64,000 nt of DNA, from the NCBI RefSeq assembly GCF_000384235.1, contig NZ_KB913033.1, forward strand, positions 875,164 to 939,163. Direction: 5' to 3'. Below are positions 45,328 to 57,710 of this stretch, in pieces; within the stretch, counting starts at the first letter, position 1; every line of letters begins with the position of its first letter. Made by a program: the position numbers and the translations under genes. The notes under the pieces were generated by a model. The model searched no databases. It had not been told where the DNA came from and was given only the letters and a program-made list of their open reading frames with translations. The DNA is from Hydrogenovibrio halophilus DSM 15072. Its GTDB lineage: Bacteria; Pseudomonadota; Gammaproteobacteria; Thiomicrospirales; Thiomicrospiraceae.

Positions 45328-46587
45328 ATGACCGAATTCCAGCAATTGCTTTACCCATTGGGCGTCGCTCTGGCCATCGGCCTGCTGATTGGCACCGAGC
45401 GCGGCTGGCAAAACCGCGAAACCCGTGATGGCGGACGCATTGCCGGGGTACGCACCTTCGGCCTGGTCGGCCTGCTCGGCGGATTGCTCGCCATCGTCGA
45501 TCTCGACCACTGGGTCATTGGGCTGGCGTTTGTGGCGCTGGCCGGTGTCATGACCAGTGTGTATGCGCTCAATCTGCGTCAGGGCGATGACGTGGGCATC
45601 ACCACACTGATTGCGACGCTGGTCACTTTTATGCTGGGGGTGCTCGCCGGAATGGGCGACGTTCTGCTCGCCAGCGCCACCGCCGTGGTGGTCACTCTGC
45701 TGCTCACCTACAAGCCGGCCCTGCATCGCGGGCTGGCGCGTCTCCAACCCAAGGAACTGCATGCGGCCCTGAAACTGTTGTTGATTTCGGTGGTGCTGCT
45801 ACCCATTCTGCCCAATCAGGGCTATGGCCCCTATCAGGCGCTCAACCCTTACGAAATCTGGTGGATGGTGGTGGTGATCGCCGCCATTTCTTTTGTTGGC
45901 TACAGCGCCATCAAAATCGGCGGCGCGCGCAAAGGCGCGGTTTTTACCGGTCTTTTTGGTGGATTGGCCGCTTCCACAGCGGTCACCCTACACTTTTCAC
46001 GCCTGACCCGCACCCACTCGGAAATGGGACCCATGCTCGCCACCGGCATTCTGATTGCCTGCGGCACCATGTTTCCACGCATGCTGCTGGTGGCCTCGGC
46101 CTTGAGCCCCGCATTGTTTTACCCGCTGTGGCTGCCGGCGCTGGTGATGGCGATTCTCACCTACCTGCCGGCCGTGATCTACTGGCGCGCCCAGGCCCAT
46201 CAGAACCCGATTCAGGAAACGCCCTTGAGGAACCCGCTGGAATTGAAGACCGCGCTGGCATTCGGGTTGCTGCTGACACTGGTGATGCTGCTCGGGCAGA
46301 CCCTGCGCGACTGGTTTGGGGACGCGGGCATTCTGGCGCTGGCCGCCGCCTCCGGTGTGGCCGATGTCGATGCCATCACCCTGTCGCTGGCACGGATGAG
46401 CCAGGAAGAGCTGGGTACCGCCATTGCCGCGACCGGGATTGTGATCGCCGCCGCCGTCAACAATTTGGTCAAAGGCAGCATGGCCGCCAGCATCGGCGGC
46501 AGACAAATGCTCACCCGCGTCGCCCTGCCTCTCTGGCTCAGCGGCGGCATCGGCCTGATCACCACCTGGCTTTGGGTCTGGGCTTAG
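45328..46587 (+). CDS. MgtC/SapB-DUF4010 membrane protein
   Basis: The 419-residue protein starts with an MgtC-like domain (residues 8-140; GVALAIGLLIGTERGWQNRE, GVRTFGLVGLLGG) followed by the DUF4010 domain with several membrane segments (AAATGIVIAAAVNNLVKGSMA). About twelve membrane segments in all. Related proteins occur in several phyla; transport or magnesium-stress roles have been suggested for MgtC but not shown for this fusion. It meets the gamma-CA gene tail to tail with four-base overlap. Confidence 0.83.
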   Translation: MTEFQQLLYPLGVALAIGLLIGTERGWQNRETRDGGRIAGVRTFGLVGLLGGLLAIVDLDHWVIGLAFVALAGVMTSVYALNLRQGDDVGITTLIATLVTFMLGVLAGMGDVLLASATAVVVTLLLTYKPALHRGLARLQPKELHAALKLLLISVVLLPILPNQGYGPYQALNPYEIWWMVVVIAAISFVGYSAIKIGGARKGAVFTGLFGGLAASTAVTLHFSRLTRTHSEMGPMLATGILIACGTMFPRMLLVASALSPALFYPLWLPALVMAILTYLPAVIYWRAQAHQNPIQETPLRNPLELKTALAFGLLLTLVMLLGQTLRDWFGDAGILALAAASGVADVDAITLSLARMSQEELGTAIAATGIVIAAAVNNLVKGSMAASIGGRQMLTRVALPLWLSGGIGLITTWLWVWA

Positions 46588-47129
46588 TCGATTTGAGCGT
46601 CCTGTTGGGCGTAGGTGTTTTTCAAACGCACATAATGCCCGGCCGAATATTTGAAAAACGCTTTTTCTTCGTCGGTGAGCGGACGGATTTTTTTGACCGG
46701 TGACCCCAGATACAGATGGCCGGATTCCAATTCTTTATTAGGCGGCACCAGAGAGTTGGCCCCGATCATCACCTGGGAACGCACCACCGCGTTGTCCAAC
46801 ACCACCGAACCCATGCCGATCAGGCACTGGTCTTCGATCACACAGCCGTGCAATACCACATTGTGTCCCACCGTCACGTCCTCGCCCACCCGGCATTGCG
46901 AGCCTTTGGTCATGTCAGAGCTGTGCGTGGTGTGGCAGACACAGCCATCCTGAATATTGGAGCGGGCACCGATCCGGATGGCGTTGACGTCACCGCGCAA
47001 GGTCGCATTGGGCCAGACACTGACGTCTTCGCCCAAAGTGCAATCGCCAATCACCACCGCAGAGGCATCCACCCAGGCGGATTCCGCCAACGTTGGAAAC
47101 CATTCTTTAAAACCACGTAATGCTTTCAT
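46584..47129 (-). CDS. Gamma-carbonic-anhydrase-like hexapeptide-repeat protein (YrdA/PaaY family)
   Basis: The 181-residue left-handed beta-helix protein has repeated hexapeptides and the metal-binding histidines in HTTHSSDM and GHNVVLHGC. The N-terminal arginine in LRGDVNAIRIG is conserved in gamma-carbonic anhydrases. Enzymes of the YrdA/CaiE group may bind zinc without strong hydratase activity. Ribosome-binding site AGGAAAG. Confidence 0.87.
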   Translation of the reverse strand: MKALRGFKEWFPTLAESAWVDASAVVIGDCTLGEDVSVWPNATLRGDVNAIRIGARSNIQDGCVCHTTHSSDMTKGSQCRVGEDVTVGHNVVLHGCVIEDQCLIGMGSVVLDNAVVRSQVMIGANSLVPPNKELESGHLYLGSPVKKIRPLTDEEKAFFKYSAGHYVRLKNTYAQQDAQID

Positions 47130-47203
47130 CGTCTTTCCTGAAGGTTATTGAATTCATGAGGTTAGTGTATGCGATCCCTGGTTTTCAGCCAACTGCAAAG
47201 CAC

Positions 47204-47215
47204 ACCAGGCCTGGT
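47204..47215. repeat. ACCAGGCCTGGT palindrome, copy 18
   Basis: Exact intergenic copy in the divergent space between the gamma-CA gene and the thiC leader; tail GGATTTTCACTGTTTT. Confidence 0.95.
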
Positions 47216-47289
47216 GGATTTTCACTGTTTTACTTGAAAGCCGACCAAAGCTTTGCTAACTTAAAAAAGCAATTGAAAAATTGATTCGC

Positions 47290-47397
47290 TCTCGGGGTGT
47301 GTGCCCAAACACTGAGACAGCCAAGCGAACCGTCCGACGGTTCCGGTGGCTGAACCCGCTGAACTTGATCTGGTTAAAACCAGCGTAAGGAAGAGAC
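47290..47397 (+). promoter_or_regulatory. TPP riboswitch (THI element) controlling thiC operon
   Basis: The conserved blocks are all present: GGGGTGTGTGCCC...CTGAGA (47294-47325), then CTGAACCCGCTGAACTTGATCTGG and TTAAAACCAGCGTAAGGAAG. Binding of thiamine pyrophosphate should shut down thiC. The leader continues for about 200 bases to the thiC ATG and includes further hairpins such as GGGTG ttcg CACCC that may act as the expression platform. Confidence 0.95.
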
Positions 47398-47577
47398 CTC
47401 CCCCCGCTTTGGGTGTTCGCACCCGGTTTGCGTCGGGGTCGATGTGTCGACACCTGACGTGAAGCCGCCGATTCCGCTTCGTTTCCGTCTGTGTCCACTC
47501 AGTTTGATGTTCCGATCTTGCCGGTGTTTTTCACCTGCAGAATCGTCCTTTCTTCGCGGTTTTTTCCTGGCTTTTAA

Positions 47578-50592
<3,015 letters not shown>

Positions 50593-50596
<4 letters not shown>

Positions 50597-50808
50597 GCGA
50601 CTCGACTGTGTCCATTGTTGTCAACAATGCCCCGGTACGCTTGAAAGCACCTTTGCGCTTGACGGAGCTATTGAAACACATGGCCTGCGACGACCAATCG
50701 GTGGCCGTGGCCGTCAATCTGGATTTTGTGCCCAGAAGCCGCTGGGCCAATCACTTTTTACAACCGGGCGATCAGGTTGAAATCGTCGCCCCCATGCAAG
50801 GAGGTTGA
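50593..50808 (+). CDS. thiS: Thiamine biosynthesis sulfur carrier ThiS
   Basis: A 71-residue ubiquitin-fold protein ending in MQGG, the site of thiocarboxylation. Starts inside the thiO stop (ATGA) with GGAGG before it. It brings sulfur to ThiG. Confidence 0.93.
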
Positions 50809-50809
50809 T

Positions 50810-51601
50810 ATGACCGATTCCTGGCGCCTGGCCGACACCCAGGTAAGCAGCCGCCTGATGATCGGCTCTGCGCTCTACCCATCGCCCGAGGTGATGCAGT
50901 CTGCGATTGAGGCCAGTGGGGCCGAAGTCGTGACCGTTTCCCTGCGCCGACAGACCGCCGGGCAAAACACCGATTCCAGTTACTGGTCCTGGCTGAAACA
51001 ACTGCCGGTCCACTGGCTGCCCAATACCGCCGGTTGTTACGGGGTGCGCGAAGCCGTCACCACGGCCCAAATGGCACGGGAGGTGTTTGGCACCCATTGG
51101 CTCAAACTGGAGGTGATCGGCGATGAACAGACCCTGCAGCCGGACCCGTTCGGGCTGGTTGAAGCAGCGGACATTTTAATCCGAGACGGGTTTGAGGTCT
51201 TTCCCTATATGACCGATGACCTGGTATTGGCCCAGCGCCTGGTCGATGTGGGTTGCCGCATTCTGATGCCCTGGGCCTCGCCCATCGGCAGTGGTCAGGG
51301 GATACGCCATCCGCAAAATATTATGCTTTTACGTGAACGTTTTCCTCAGGTTCAACTGATCGTGGATGCTGGGCTCGGACGGCCGTCGGATGCCACCGAG
51401 GCCATGGAGTTTGGATGTGACGGTGTATTGCTGAATTCCGCCATTGCTCTGTCGCCTGATCCGACACGCATGGCCGGCGCCTTTGAGCAGGCCGTTTCCG
51501 CCGGTCGCCTTGGGTATCGCGCTGGCATCATGCCCCAGCGCCAGTGGGCGAGTGCTTCCACTCCGACCATCGGCACACCTTTTTGGCATCAGGTACCGTA
51601 A
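50810..51601 (+). CDS. thiG: Thiazole synthase ThiG
   Basis: The 263-residue TIM-barrel protein has the Schiff-base lysine region WLKLEVIGDE, the phosphate-binding PWASPIGSGQG and the segment FGCDGVLLNSAIALSPDP. It forms thiazole phosphate from DXP, iminoacetate and ThiS sulfur. ATG at 50810 follows GGAGG and lies one base after the thiS stop. Confidence 0.94.
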   Translation: MTDSWRLADTQVSSRLMIGSALYPSPEVMQSAIEASGAEVVTVSLRRQTAGQNTDSSYWSWLKQLPVHWLPNTAGCYGVREAVTTAQMAREVFGTHWLKLEVIGDEQTLQPDPFGLVEAADILIRDGFEVFPYMTDDLVLAQRLVDVGCRILMPWASPIGSGQGIRHPQNIMLLRERFPQVQLIVDAGLGRPSDATEAMEFGCDGVLLNSAIALSPDPTRMAGAFEQAVSAGRLGYRAGIMPQRQWASASTPTIGTPFWHQVP

Positions 51602-52266
51602 TGCGATTTGCTTCTTTGCCGACTTTACTGGGCATCTACCCATTGGTTGAAAGCGCACAGAAGGCCTGTGCCATGGCGAACGCTGGAGCCAGAGTGGTTC
51701 AACTTCGAATCAAAAACCGACCCATCGAAAAGATCGAAGCCGAAGTGGCGCTGGCGTGCCGCCTTATGGCAGACATGCCCTGCCAACTCATCATCAATGA
51801 CCACTGGGCACTGGCAATCCGATACGGTGCCGACGGTGTGCACCTCGGCCAGGAAGATTTATCAGAAGTGCATGATGAGATACTCTCGCAACTGAGCCAT
51901 GCCGGTCTCGCGCTGGGGCTAAGTAGCCATACGCTCGATGAAATCACCCGTGCCCAGCTCTGGTCACCTTCCTATCTAGCAATTGGGCCGATCTTTGAGT
52001 CACCCAGCAAACGTTTGCCCTACCCCGCGGTGGGGATGGATCGCCTTACACAGTGGGCCCAAACGGTTCCCTGCCCCGTCATTGCCATCGGAGGCATTCA
52101 AGCCCGGCACTTGCCCCAACTGGGTCGATCGGGCATTGCCGGTGTCGCCATGATCGATGCGTTGCAAAGGGCCGATGACCCGGTCACAGAACTGCGCAGC
52201 CTGCAAAGCCTTTTTGACCAGGCCTGGTCTGTTTCACATGAAACGGGAGAACGCCATGTCAGTTAA
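51601..52266 (+). CDS. thiE: Thiamine phosphate synthase ThiE
   Basis: The 221-residue TIM-barrel protein couples HMP-PP with thiazole phosphate. Conserved parts: VQLRIKNR, LIINDHWALAIRYGADGVHLGQEDL, GLSSHTLDEI, YLAIGPIFESPSK and VIAIGGIQ. Start overlaps the thiG stop by one base (TAATG). The palindrome near the C terminus is read Asp-Gln-Ala-Trp-Ser. Confidence 0.92.
   Translation: MRFASLPTLLGIYPLVESAQKACAMANAGARVVQLRIKNRPIEKIEAEVALACRLMADMPCQLIINDHWALAIRYGADGVHLGQEDLSEVHDEILSQLSHAGLALGLSSHTLDEITRAQLWSPSYLAIGPIFESPSKRLPYPAVGMDRLTQWAQTVPCPVIAIGGIQARHLPQLGRSGIAGVAMIDALQRADDPVTELRSLQSLFDQAWSVSHETGERHVS
52217..52228. repeat. ACCAGGCCTGGT palindrome, copy 20 (inside thiE)
   Basis: Exact copy near the end of thiE; reverse-side tail CAAAAAGGCTTTGC. 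Confidence 0.95.
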
Positions 52267-53092
52267 TACCAAGCCTTCTGTTTTGACAGTGGCCGGGTCG
52301 GACAGCTTCGCCGGGGCGGGCATTCAGGCAGACCTGAAAGCCATTCAAGCCCAAGGTGCACACGCCCTGACTGTGGTCACAGCCATTACCGCTCAAAATT
52401 CCAAAGGGGTACAGGCCGTGCATGCCTTGCCTGCTCAGTGGGTGGACGAACAACTGGATGCCTTGCTTTCAGACCAGCAGGTGGACGCCATTAAAATCGG
52501 GGCCCTTGCGAACCCGACCATTGTAGAGACAGTGGCCAAACACTTGGCACCCTATGCGACTCTGCCCATTGTGCTGGACCCAGTCGTCATGAGTTCCAGC
52601 GGCCATCGTCTTTTATCGCAGGCGGGCGAGAAAGCCTTGATCAAGCAACTGCTGCCACTGGCGACCCTGATCACCCCCAACCAGCCCGAAGCGCAGGCGC
52701 TTTCAGGCTGTGCCGCATCCGACAACCCTTCGCCAGGCGCGCTGGCTCAGCGCCTTCTGTCACTTGGGGCGGGGGCCGTACTCATCAAAGGCGGTCATAA
52801 CCCAGACCCTTTAGCCTGCTGCGACCGGTTATTTCAACGCAAACACCCCGTCAAAACGACGTGTTCTCCCCGCGTGAGTACCTCGGCGACGCACGGCACT
52901 GGCTGCTTGCTGTCATCCGCCATCGCCACCCACTTGGCCAAAGGCCATGACTTAGCGACCTCTGTCGAACTGAGTCACCACTGGCTACATCAATGCCTTA
53001 AGCAAACCGAAAACATGACCTTGACATGCCTCAACCCGACTGGAGAAGAACCACGCTTTCCAGTACCGGTTATCAAACCGCCTGCAGACTGA
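52256..53092 (+). CDS. thiD: Hydroxymethylpyrimidine/phosphomethylpyrimidine kinase ThiD
   Basis: The 278-residue ribokinase-fold kinase phosphorylates HMP phosphate. Landmarks: TVAGSDSFAGAGIQADLKAIQAQGAHALTVVTA start (AGSDxxGGAGIQAD pattern with Phe replacing the usual residue), DPVVMSSSGHRLL, LITPNQPEAQAL and the C-terminal STSATHGTGCLLSSAIA. Overlaps thiE by 11 bases; the ATG at 52238 is an alternative. Confidence 0.93.
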   Translation: MSVNTKPSVLTVAGSDSFAGAGIQADLKAIQAQGAHALTVVTAITAQNSKGVQAVHALPAQWVDEQLDALLSDQQVDAIKIGALANPTIVETVAKHLAPYATLPIVLDPVVMSSSGHRLLSQAGEKALIKQLLPLATLITPNQPEAQALSGCAASDNPSPGALAQRLLSLGAGAVLIKGGHNPDPLACCDRLFQRKHPVKTTCSPRVSTSATHGTGCLLSSAIATHLAKGHDLATSVELSHHWLHQCLKQTENMTLTCLNPTGEEPRFPVPVIKPPAD

Positions 53093-53178
53093 GATTACAT
53101 AAAGATTGAATTTTCTGCCCACCCCGAAAGGTTAAACTGACAATAAACATACATTCATTCAACCAATCAGGAGAAACC

Positions 53179-53700
53179 ATGCCATTAACCTCTTTCCATC
53201 ACAAAGTGCAAGCGCTCCTTGCCACTATACTGATGAGCGCTCTGCTGTCCATCAGTCCTGTCACACAGGCACAATCACTGAATAATGCCCAAGCTTTGAG
53301 CGGCGTGGATCATGTCAAAGCCATCTACGATGTGCGCAAAAGCCACCCGAAACCGCTACTTGGATATCTGAAAGCGATTGAAACCAACGTCACCAACCTG
53401 AAAAAAGAAGGCGTCACTTTTGATCTGCAGATGATTTTTATTTCGAAGGCTGTGACCTTCATCACCACCGAACCGGAAGAAACTTTGGCAATGGAACACG
53501 ATGAAACGCTCGAGCAGATCGCGAAACAGATTGCCCGCCTACAATCGCTAGGGGTGAAAATGGAAGCCTGTGGTGGTGCCACCGCGTATTTCAACGTTGA
53601 TAACGACACTTTGTTGCCCGGTATTGAACCGGTTCGATCCGGTTTCATCAGCCTGATGGGTTGGCAAGCCAAAGGCTATGGACTGGTCACGGTTTACTGA
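53179..53700 (+). CDS. Secreted DsrE-like protein
   Basis: A signal peptide of about 33 residues (ATILMSALLSISPVTQAQS) precedes a DsrE/DsrF-fold domain with AIYDVRKSHPKPLLGYLKAIE and MEACGGATAYFNVDND, where one cysteine is placed near the family sulfur-binding site. DsrE-like proteins often carry sulfur; the export signal suggests a periplasmic role. Ribosome-binding site AGGAGAAACC. Confidence 0.78.
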   Translation: MPLTSFHHKVQALLATILMSALLSISPVTQAQSLNNAQALSGVDHVKAIYDVRKSHPKPLLGYLKAIETNVTNLKKEGVTFDLQMIFISKAVTFITTEPEETLAMEHDETLEQIAKQIARLQSLGVKMEACGGATAYFNVDNDTLLPGIEPVRSGFISLMGWQAKGYGLVTVY

Positions 53701-53718
53701 CATTACAGAGCCCAGACC

Positions 53719-53750
53719 CCAAAAGGCCGTGCATTGACACGGCCTTTTGG
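53719..53750 (+). terminator. Strong intrinsic terminator after the DsrE-like gene
   Basis: CCAAAAGGCCGTG and CACGGCCTTTTGG form a 13-bp perfect stem with a six-base loop. It also lies downstream of gor, so it can work in both directions. Confidence 0.85.
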
Positions 53751-53788
53751 GTTTGAGCGGTTGCATAAGCGGTTCTGGGGGAAACGCT

Positions 53789-55159
53789 TTATTTTAAAAT
53801 CATCGGGCGCATGGTCACCAGCTCTTCCGACGAGGTCGGGTGAATGGCAATGGTGGCGTCCAGATCGGCCTTGGTCGCACCCATCTGTACGGCCACGGCA
53901 AAGCCTTGCAGCATTTCATCCGCGCCTTCGCCCACAATGTGCAGGCCGACTACGGTTTGTTCCTCACCGGCGCACACCAGCTTCAAAGCCGTTTTGACCT
54001 GATGCGCGGTAAAGGCATTGCGCATCGGCGTGAACACCGAGCTGTAAACCTGCACATTGTCGTGCCCGTATTGGGCACGGGCTTCGTGTTCGGCCAAGCC
54101 CATTGTGCCCACGGGCGGGTGAGAAAAAATCACGGTGGGCACTTTGGACAAATCCATTTTCAAATGCGGCTGGTTGTTGTACAGACGCTCGGCCAGATAG
54201 CGTCCGGCGCGGATCGCCACCGGAGTCAATTGCGCCTGACCGGTGACATCGCCGATCGCGTAGATATTGGGCACAGCGGTCTGGTGAAAGTCGTCCACGT
54301 CCAGATACCCCTTGCCGTTGACGCTCAAACCAACGTTTTCCAGCCCCAGTGGCTCGGTCACGGTTTCACGCCCGACCGCCCAGATCACCTCGTCAAACCC
54401 TTGCAGATGCTGACCGTCTTCGGACTCGACGATCAGAGTTCCGTCTTTGGCTTTTTCCAGTTTTTTGACCTTGAAGTGGTATTCTTTTTTCACACCGCTT
54501 TCAATCATCGCATCGGTCAGGGTTTCACGGATCATGTCGTCAAATCCGCGCAGTACCAAGTCCTTACGGCTGATCAAGGTGGTGTCGGTGCCCAGCGCCT
54601 GCAGCACCCCGGCGATTTCCACGGCAATGTAGCCACTGCCGATCACCGCCACTTTTTTCGGTTGTTCTTTCAGGGCAAAAAACCCGTCGGAAGTGAGGCC
54701 CAGTTCGGCGTTTTCGGTTTCATTGGGAATAAAGGGTTTGCCACCCGGTGCGACCACAATCGTTTCGGCGGTAAATTCCCGACCGGCCACCTCGATCGTG
54801 TGCTTATCCACAAAACGGCCCCACCCTTCGAGCACGTCAATCCCCAGCTCGTCAAAATAGCCGGCATACCATTCGGTGATGTTGCCAATCAGGTTTTCAC
54901 GCTGCTCGACCAGTTTGCCCCAGTCGAACCCCTTTTGTTCCACGTGAAACCCGAAGTCCGATGCATCGCGCAAGGCCTCGGCGATGTGGGAACCGAACCA
55001 CATGACCTTTTTGGGCACGCAGCCGACATTGACGCAGGTGCCGCCCATTTTATTGGCCTCGACCACCGCGCACTTCTTGCCATATTCCACGGCGCGCTCC
55101 ACCACAGACAAACCGCCACTGCCGCCACCGATGGCGATCACATCATAATCGTATTGCAT
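53789..55159 (-). CDS. gor: Glutathione reductase
   Basis: The 456-residue flavoenzyme has the N-terminal FAD motif AIGGGSGG, the redox-active disulfide [13 protein letters not shown] near residue 46, the NADPH-binding [13 protein letters not shown] and the C-terminal catalytic HPTSSEE. It reduces oxidised glutathione and supports the peroxiredoxin-glutaredoxin encoded upstream. Confidence 0.95.
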   Translation of the reverse strand: MQYDYDVIAIGGGSGGLSVVERAVEYGKKCAVVEANKMGGTCVNVGCVPKKVMWFGSHIAEALRDASDFGFHVEQKGFDWGKLVEQRENLIGNITEWYAGYFDELGIDVLEGWGRFVDKHTIEVAGREFTAETIVVAPGGKPFIPNETENAELGLTSDGFFALKEQPKKVAVIGSGYIAVEIAGVLQALGTDTTLISRKDLVLRGFDDMIRETLTDAMIESGVKKEYHFKVKKLEKAKDGTLIVESEDGQHLQGFDEVIWAVGRETVTEPLGLENVGLSVNGKGYLDVDDFHQTAVPNIYAIGDVTGQAQLTPVAIRAGRYLAERLYNNQPHLKMDLSKVPTVIFSHPPVGTMGLAEHEARAQYGHDNVQVYSSVFTPMRNAFTAHQVKTALKLVCAGEEQTVVGLHIVGEGADEMLQGFAVAVQMGATKADLDATIAIHPTSSEELVTMRPMILK

Positions 55160-55180
55160 GCATGCTCCTTATGCTTTTTG

Positions 55181-55192
55181 ACCAGGCCTGGT
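55181..55192. repeat. ACCAGGCCTGGT palindrome, copy 21
   Basis: Exact intergenic copy just upstream of gor; reverse-side tail CAAAAAGCATAAGG. Confidence 0.95.
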
Positions 55193-55281
55193 ACTTAGAG
55201 CAGACCGGGGACACATTGTGCTTTGCCCAACACGCCTGAATGCAGGCATCTTAGGCAAAAAACAATGTCCGAAACGGAAAC

Positions 55282-55309
55282 GAAAAAGCGGCTCAACAGC
55301 CGCTTTTTC
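55282..55309. terminator. Bidirectional intrinsic terminator after the peroxiredoxin gene
   Basis: GAAAAAGCGGCT caac AGCCGCTTTTTC, a 12-bp stem with A/T flanks, separates the hybrid peroxiredoxin from gor. Confidence 0.83.
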
Positions 55310-55345
55310 AGATCGTTCAATCAGTGATTGAATTCACAGCAGCCC

Positions 55346-56092
55346 TCAGGAAGCCAGATACTTGTCCAGCTCTTCCGAGCCACCGATTTTCTTGCCGCCA
55401 ATAAAGACCTGTGGCACCGTATCGGCATCGGCCACGGCACGCAAAGTGCGCAGGGTCACACCGGCATTGGCAATGGTGATTTCTTCATAGTTGATGCCCG
55501 CATCTTCCAGCGCCGCTTTGGCTTTGGCACAGAAAGGACAACCCGGTTTGGTGAAGACGGTCGCGGTGTCAATCGGCTTCGCATTCGGGTTGATGTAGTT
55601 CAGCATGGTGTCGGCGTCGGACACTTCAAACGGGTCGCCCGGCTTGTTGGGTTCGATGAACATCTTGTCAACCACGCCGTCTTTGACCAGCATGGAATAA
55701 CGCCAGGAACGCTTGCCAAAGCCCAGGTCGTTCTTGTTCACCAGCATGCCCATGCCTTCGGTGAACTCACCGTTGCCATCCGGGATCAACGTCACTTTGT
55801 CCGCTTCCTGATCCTTGGCCCATTCGTTCATGACAAAGGTGTCGTTCACGGACATACAAACGATTTCGTCGACACCGTTTTCAAAAAACACCGGTGCCAA
55901 TTCGTTGTAACGTGGCAAGTGGGTGGAAGAACAGGTCGGCGTGAAGGCACCCGGCAAAGAGAAGACCACCACGGTGCGGCCTTTGAAAATGTCATCGCTG
56001 TTGACGTTGACCCATTCGTTGTTCTGACGCGTTGGCCAGACAACACTCGGAACTTTTTGACCTTCCATGTTTTTCAAATCAGACATACTCAA
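55346..56092 (-). CDS. Hybrid peroxiredoxin-glutaredoxin (hyPrx5/PGdx)
   Basis: The N-terminal peroxiredoxin-5-like domain (residues 5-160) carries the peroxidatic cysteine in [15 protein letters not shown]-terminal glutaredoxin domain (about 170-248) has the CPFC motif ([16 protein letters not shown]). Such fusions reduce peroxides with glutathione directly, so the neighbouring gor can regenerate their reductant. Ribosome-binding site AAGGAGT. Confidence 0.93.
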   Translation of the reverse strand: MSMSDLKNMEGQKVPSVVWPTRQNNEWVNVNSDDIFKGRTVVVFSLPGAFTPTCSSTHLPRYNELAPVFFENGVDEIVCMSVNDTFVMNEWAKDQEADKVTLIPDGNGEFTEGMGMLVNKNDLGFGKRSWRYSMLVKDGVVDKMFIEPNKPGDPFEVSDADTMLNYINPNAKPIDTATVFTKPGCPFCAKAKAALEDAGINYEEITIANAGVTLRTLRAVADADTVPQVFIGGKKIGGSEELDKYLAS

Positions 56093-56225
56093 CTCCTTAT
56101 CGTTGGTTTATCAATTCTGCGGCCAGGCCGCTTTAAAAGATGGGTTTATCATACCGACTGTGATAAATAAGTAAAATCAATTGTTTTAATAAAGATAATA
56201 GCTAAAAGCTATTGCTCGGTGACAT

Positions 56226-56245
56226 AAAAAGGCGCCGAAGCGCCC
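56226..56245 (-). terminator. Intrinsic terminator after the OmpA-family gene
   Basis: On the minus strand GGGCGC ttcg GCGCC is followed by TTTTTAT, just past the stop codon. Confidence 0.7.
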
Positions 56246-56251
56246 TGTTGA

Positions 56252-56917
56252 TTATTCGACGATGGTCAGTTCCACTCGACGGTTCTGTTGTCGCCCGTCA
56301 GCGGTGTCATTGCTCGCGATCGGGTTGGATTCGCCCTGACCGTCGGTCATGATTCGGTCGGCGTCAATGCCCTGATCGATCAGATAGGCTTTGACCGAGT
56401 CAGCACGACGCTGGGACAGATCCTGGTTGTAGGCCTGTGCGCCACGACTGTCGGTGTGTCCGACCACGCGCACCTTCATCTCCGACTCGCGCTTCATGTA
56501 ATCGGCATAGATGTCGAGCTTGTCTTTTGCCAAAGCACGCAAAGCGGCTTTGTTGGTATCAAAAAAACCACGGAAGGCTTCGGGCTTATTCAACTCGGCC
56601 GGGGCTTTGGCTTGTTCCGGCTCAGGCTGAGGTTCCACCACCGTGACCGGCGATGCAGGCTTGGGTGCGGGCGCAGGTTTCGCAGGCGCTGGCTCCGCTA
56701 CCGCATCAGGATCGGTCCCGCAAGGCAGGGAATCTTCGGTCCAGTGAATGGTGCGCACGCAATTGCCCCAGCGATCACGCACCACCTTGCCATAGGAGTC
56801 CCAGACATAAGCGCGGTTGTCATAATGAGGAATGTCTTCAAACGCCTGAGCGGCGGTCATGGACACAGCGGACACCGCCGAAACGGCCAGTGCGGAAAGG
56901 ATGGTCTTCTTCATCAT
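56252..56917 (-). CDS. OmpA-family outer-membrane/peptidoglycan-binding protein
   Basis: From the ATG at 56917 (GAGGGTAAC ribosome-binding site) the 221-residue protein begins with a signal peptide (KKTILSALAVSAVSAVSMTAAQA). A middle Pro/Ala-rich linker (about 75-110) leads to an OmpA-like C-terminal domain (about 120-220) with VVGHTDSRGAQAYNQDLSQRRA and SNPIASNDTADGRQQNRRVEL, which binds peptidoglycan. No beta-barrel is evident. The start of transcription may lie in or near the MITE-like element upstream. Confidence 0.87.
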   Translation of the reverse strand: MMKKTILSALAVSAVSAVSMTAAQAFEDIPHYDNRAYVWDSYGKVVRDRWGNCVRTIHWTEDSLPCGTDPDAVAEPAPAKPAPAPKPASPVTVVEPQPEPEQAKAPAELNKPEAFRGFFDTNKAALRALAKDKLDIYADYMKRESEMKVRVVGHTDSRGAQAYNQDLSQRRADSVKAYLIDQGIDADRIMTDGQGESNPIASNDTADGRQQNRRVELTIVE

Positions 56918-56965
56918 CGAGTTACCCTCAATTTTAAAATTCGTAATAAAACCCAAGTTCAATCA

Positions 56966-57167
56966 TACCCGAATGTTTCATGAATTTGTGCTGAGATTGC
57001 GCAGTGCCTTGGTTTCACAAGGAAATTTTCTCGACTTACCCCTTCGGGCGTCGAGTTCTTCGTTTCGAAGAAGCGTCGTATCCGTGATTACGACCGACTG
57101 AGAAAATATTTCTTGTGGAATCAAGGAGCAAGCAAGGTCGGTGCAAATTTGTGAAATATTCGGGTTA
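56966..57167 (+). mobile_element. MITE-like repeat element, copy 1
   Basis: About 202 bases bounded by imperfect terminal inverted repeats: TACCCGAATGTTTCATGAAT at the left and the complement of ATTTGTGAAATATTCGGGTT at the right. An inner core (about 57014-57124) matches the copy at 62256-62479 with few differences by eye, in the opposite orientation. TA dinucleotides at the ends suggest a TA target. There is no transposase gene, so it would need one in trans. Confidence 0.65.
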
Positions 57168-57209
57168 ATACGGGTGTTTCAAAAAAGAAAGCACCCTGGC
57201 AAAAAAGCG

Positions 57210-57659
57210 TCAGTGCACCGGTGCCCCTTCGAGTTCGCGCATCAGGGTCTCCAGATGACCGACGGCCTGAGCGTATTTCATCAGCACCCCCAGCACGGCC
57301 TGATCTTCCTGTTTGCTGGCAATGCGCGCCGTCAGCAGAAACTCTTTGTCGGTCACGCTGCCCTGAAAGGCATTGGCTTCCAGTAGGGCGGCCACCGCAC
57401 CCACATTTTTCAACAAGGCCGCCGCCTGCAAGGGTTTGACCGTTTCGCCTTCGGCGTCTTCACCCACGGATTGCTGCGGCGACACAAAATGCTCCTGGAT
57501 CAGCACTTTGATCATCCAGTAATTCATTTCCGGCGCTTCCTGGCTTTCCAGCGCGTTCATAAAAATTTCATTGGGGTCAATGCGGTGTTTCTGCACCAGC
57601 ATCTGCACCGACTTGGAAAAATGTTCCCGCTGCGCTTCGGGCAAATCCAGTAAATTCAT
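57210..57659 (-). CDS. Hypothetical helical protein
   Basis: A 149-residue protein with mainly helical character and an ankyrin-like segment (ALLKNVGAVAALLEANAFQG). No family recognised with confidence. An AAGGAAG ribosome-binding site supports the ATG at 57659 over one five codons upstream. It lies between the MITE-like element and the HI0933-type gene. Confidence 0.62.
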   Translation of the reverse strand: MNLLDLPEAQREHFSKSVQMLVQKHRIDPNEIFMNALESQEAPEMNYWMIKVLIQEHFVSPQQSVGEDAEGETVKPLQAAALLKNVGAVAALLEANAFQGSVTDKEFLLTARIASKQEDQAVLGVLMKYAQAVGHLETLMRELEGAPVH

Positions 57660-57710
57660 AATCTTCCTTGTCATGGTATCCCTGGCGTTTGTGCAGGGAA
57701 TCCGTCATCT

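Noticed and set aside
57014-57124. Short open frames in the MITE-like cores (for example a Tyr/Arg-rich frame)
   Set aside because: They are conserved between the two copies only because the DNA is repeated and have no ribosome-binding sites or family similarity.
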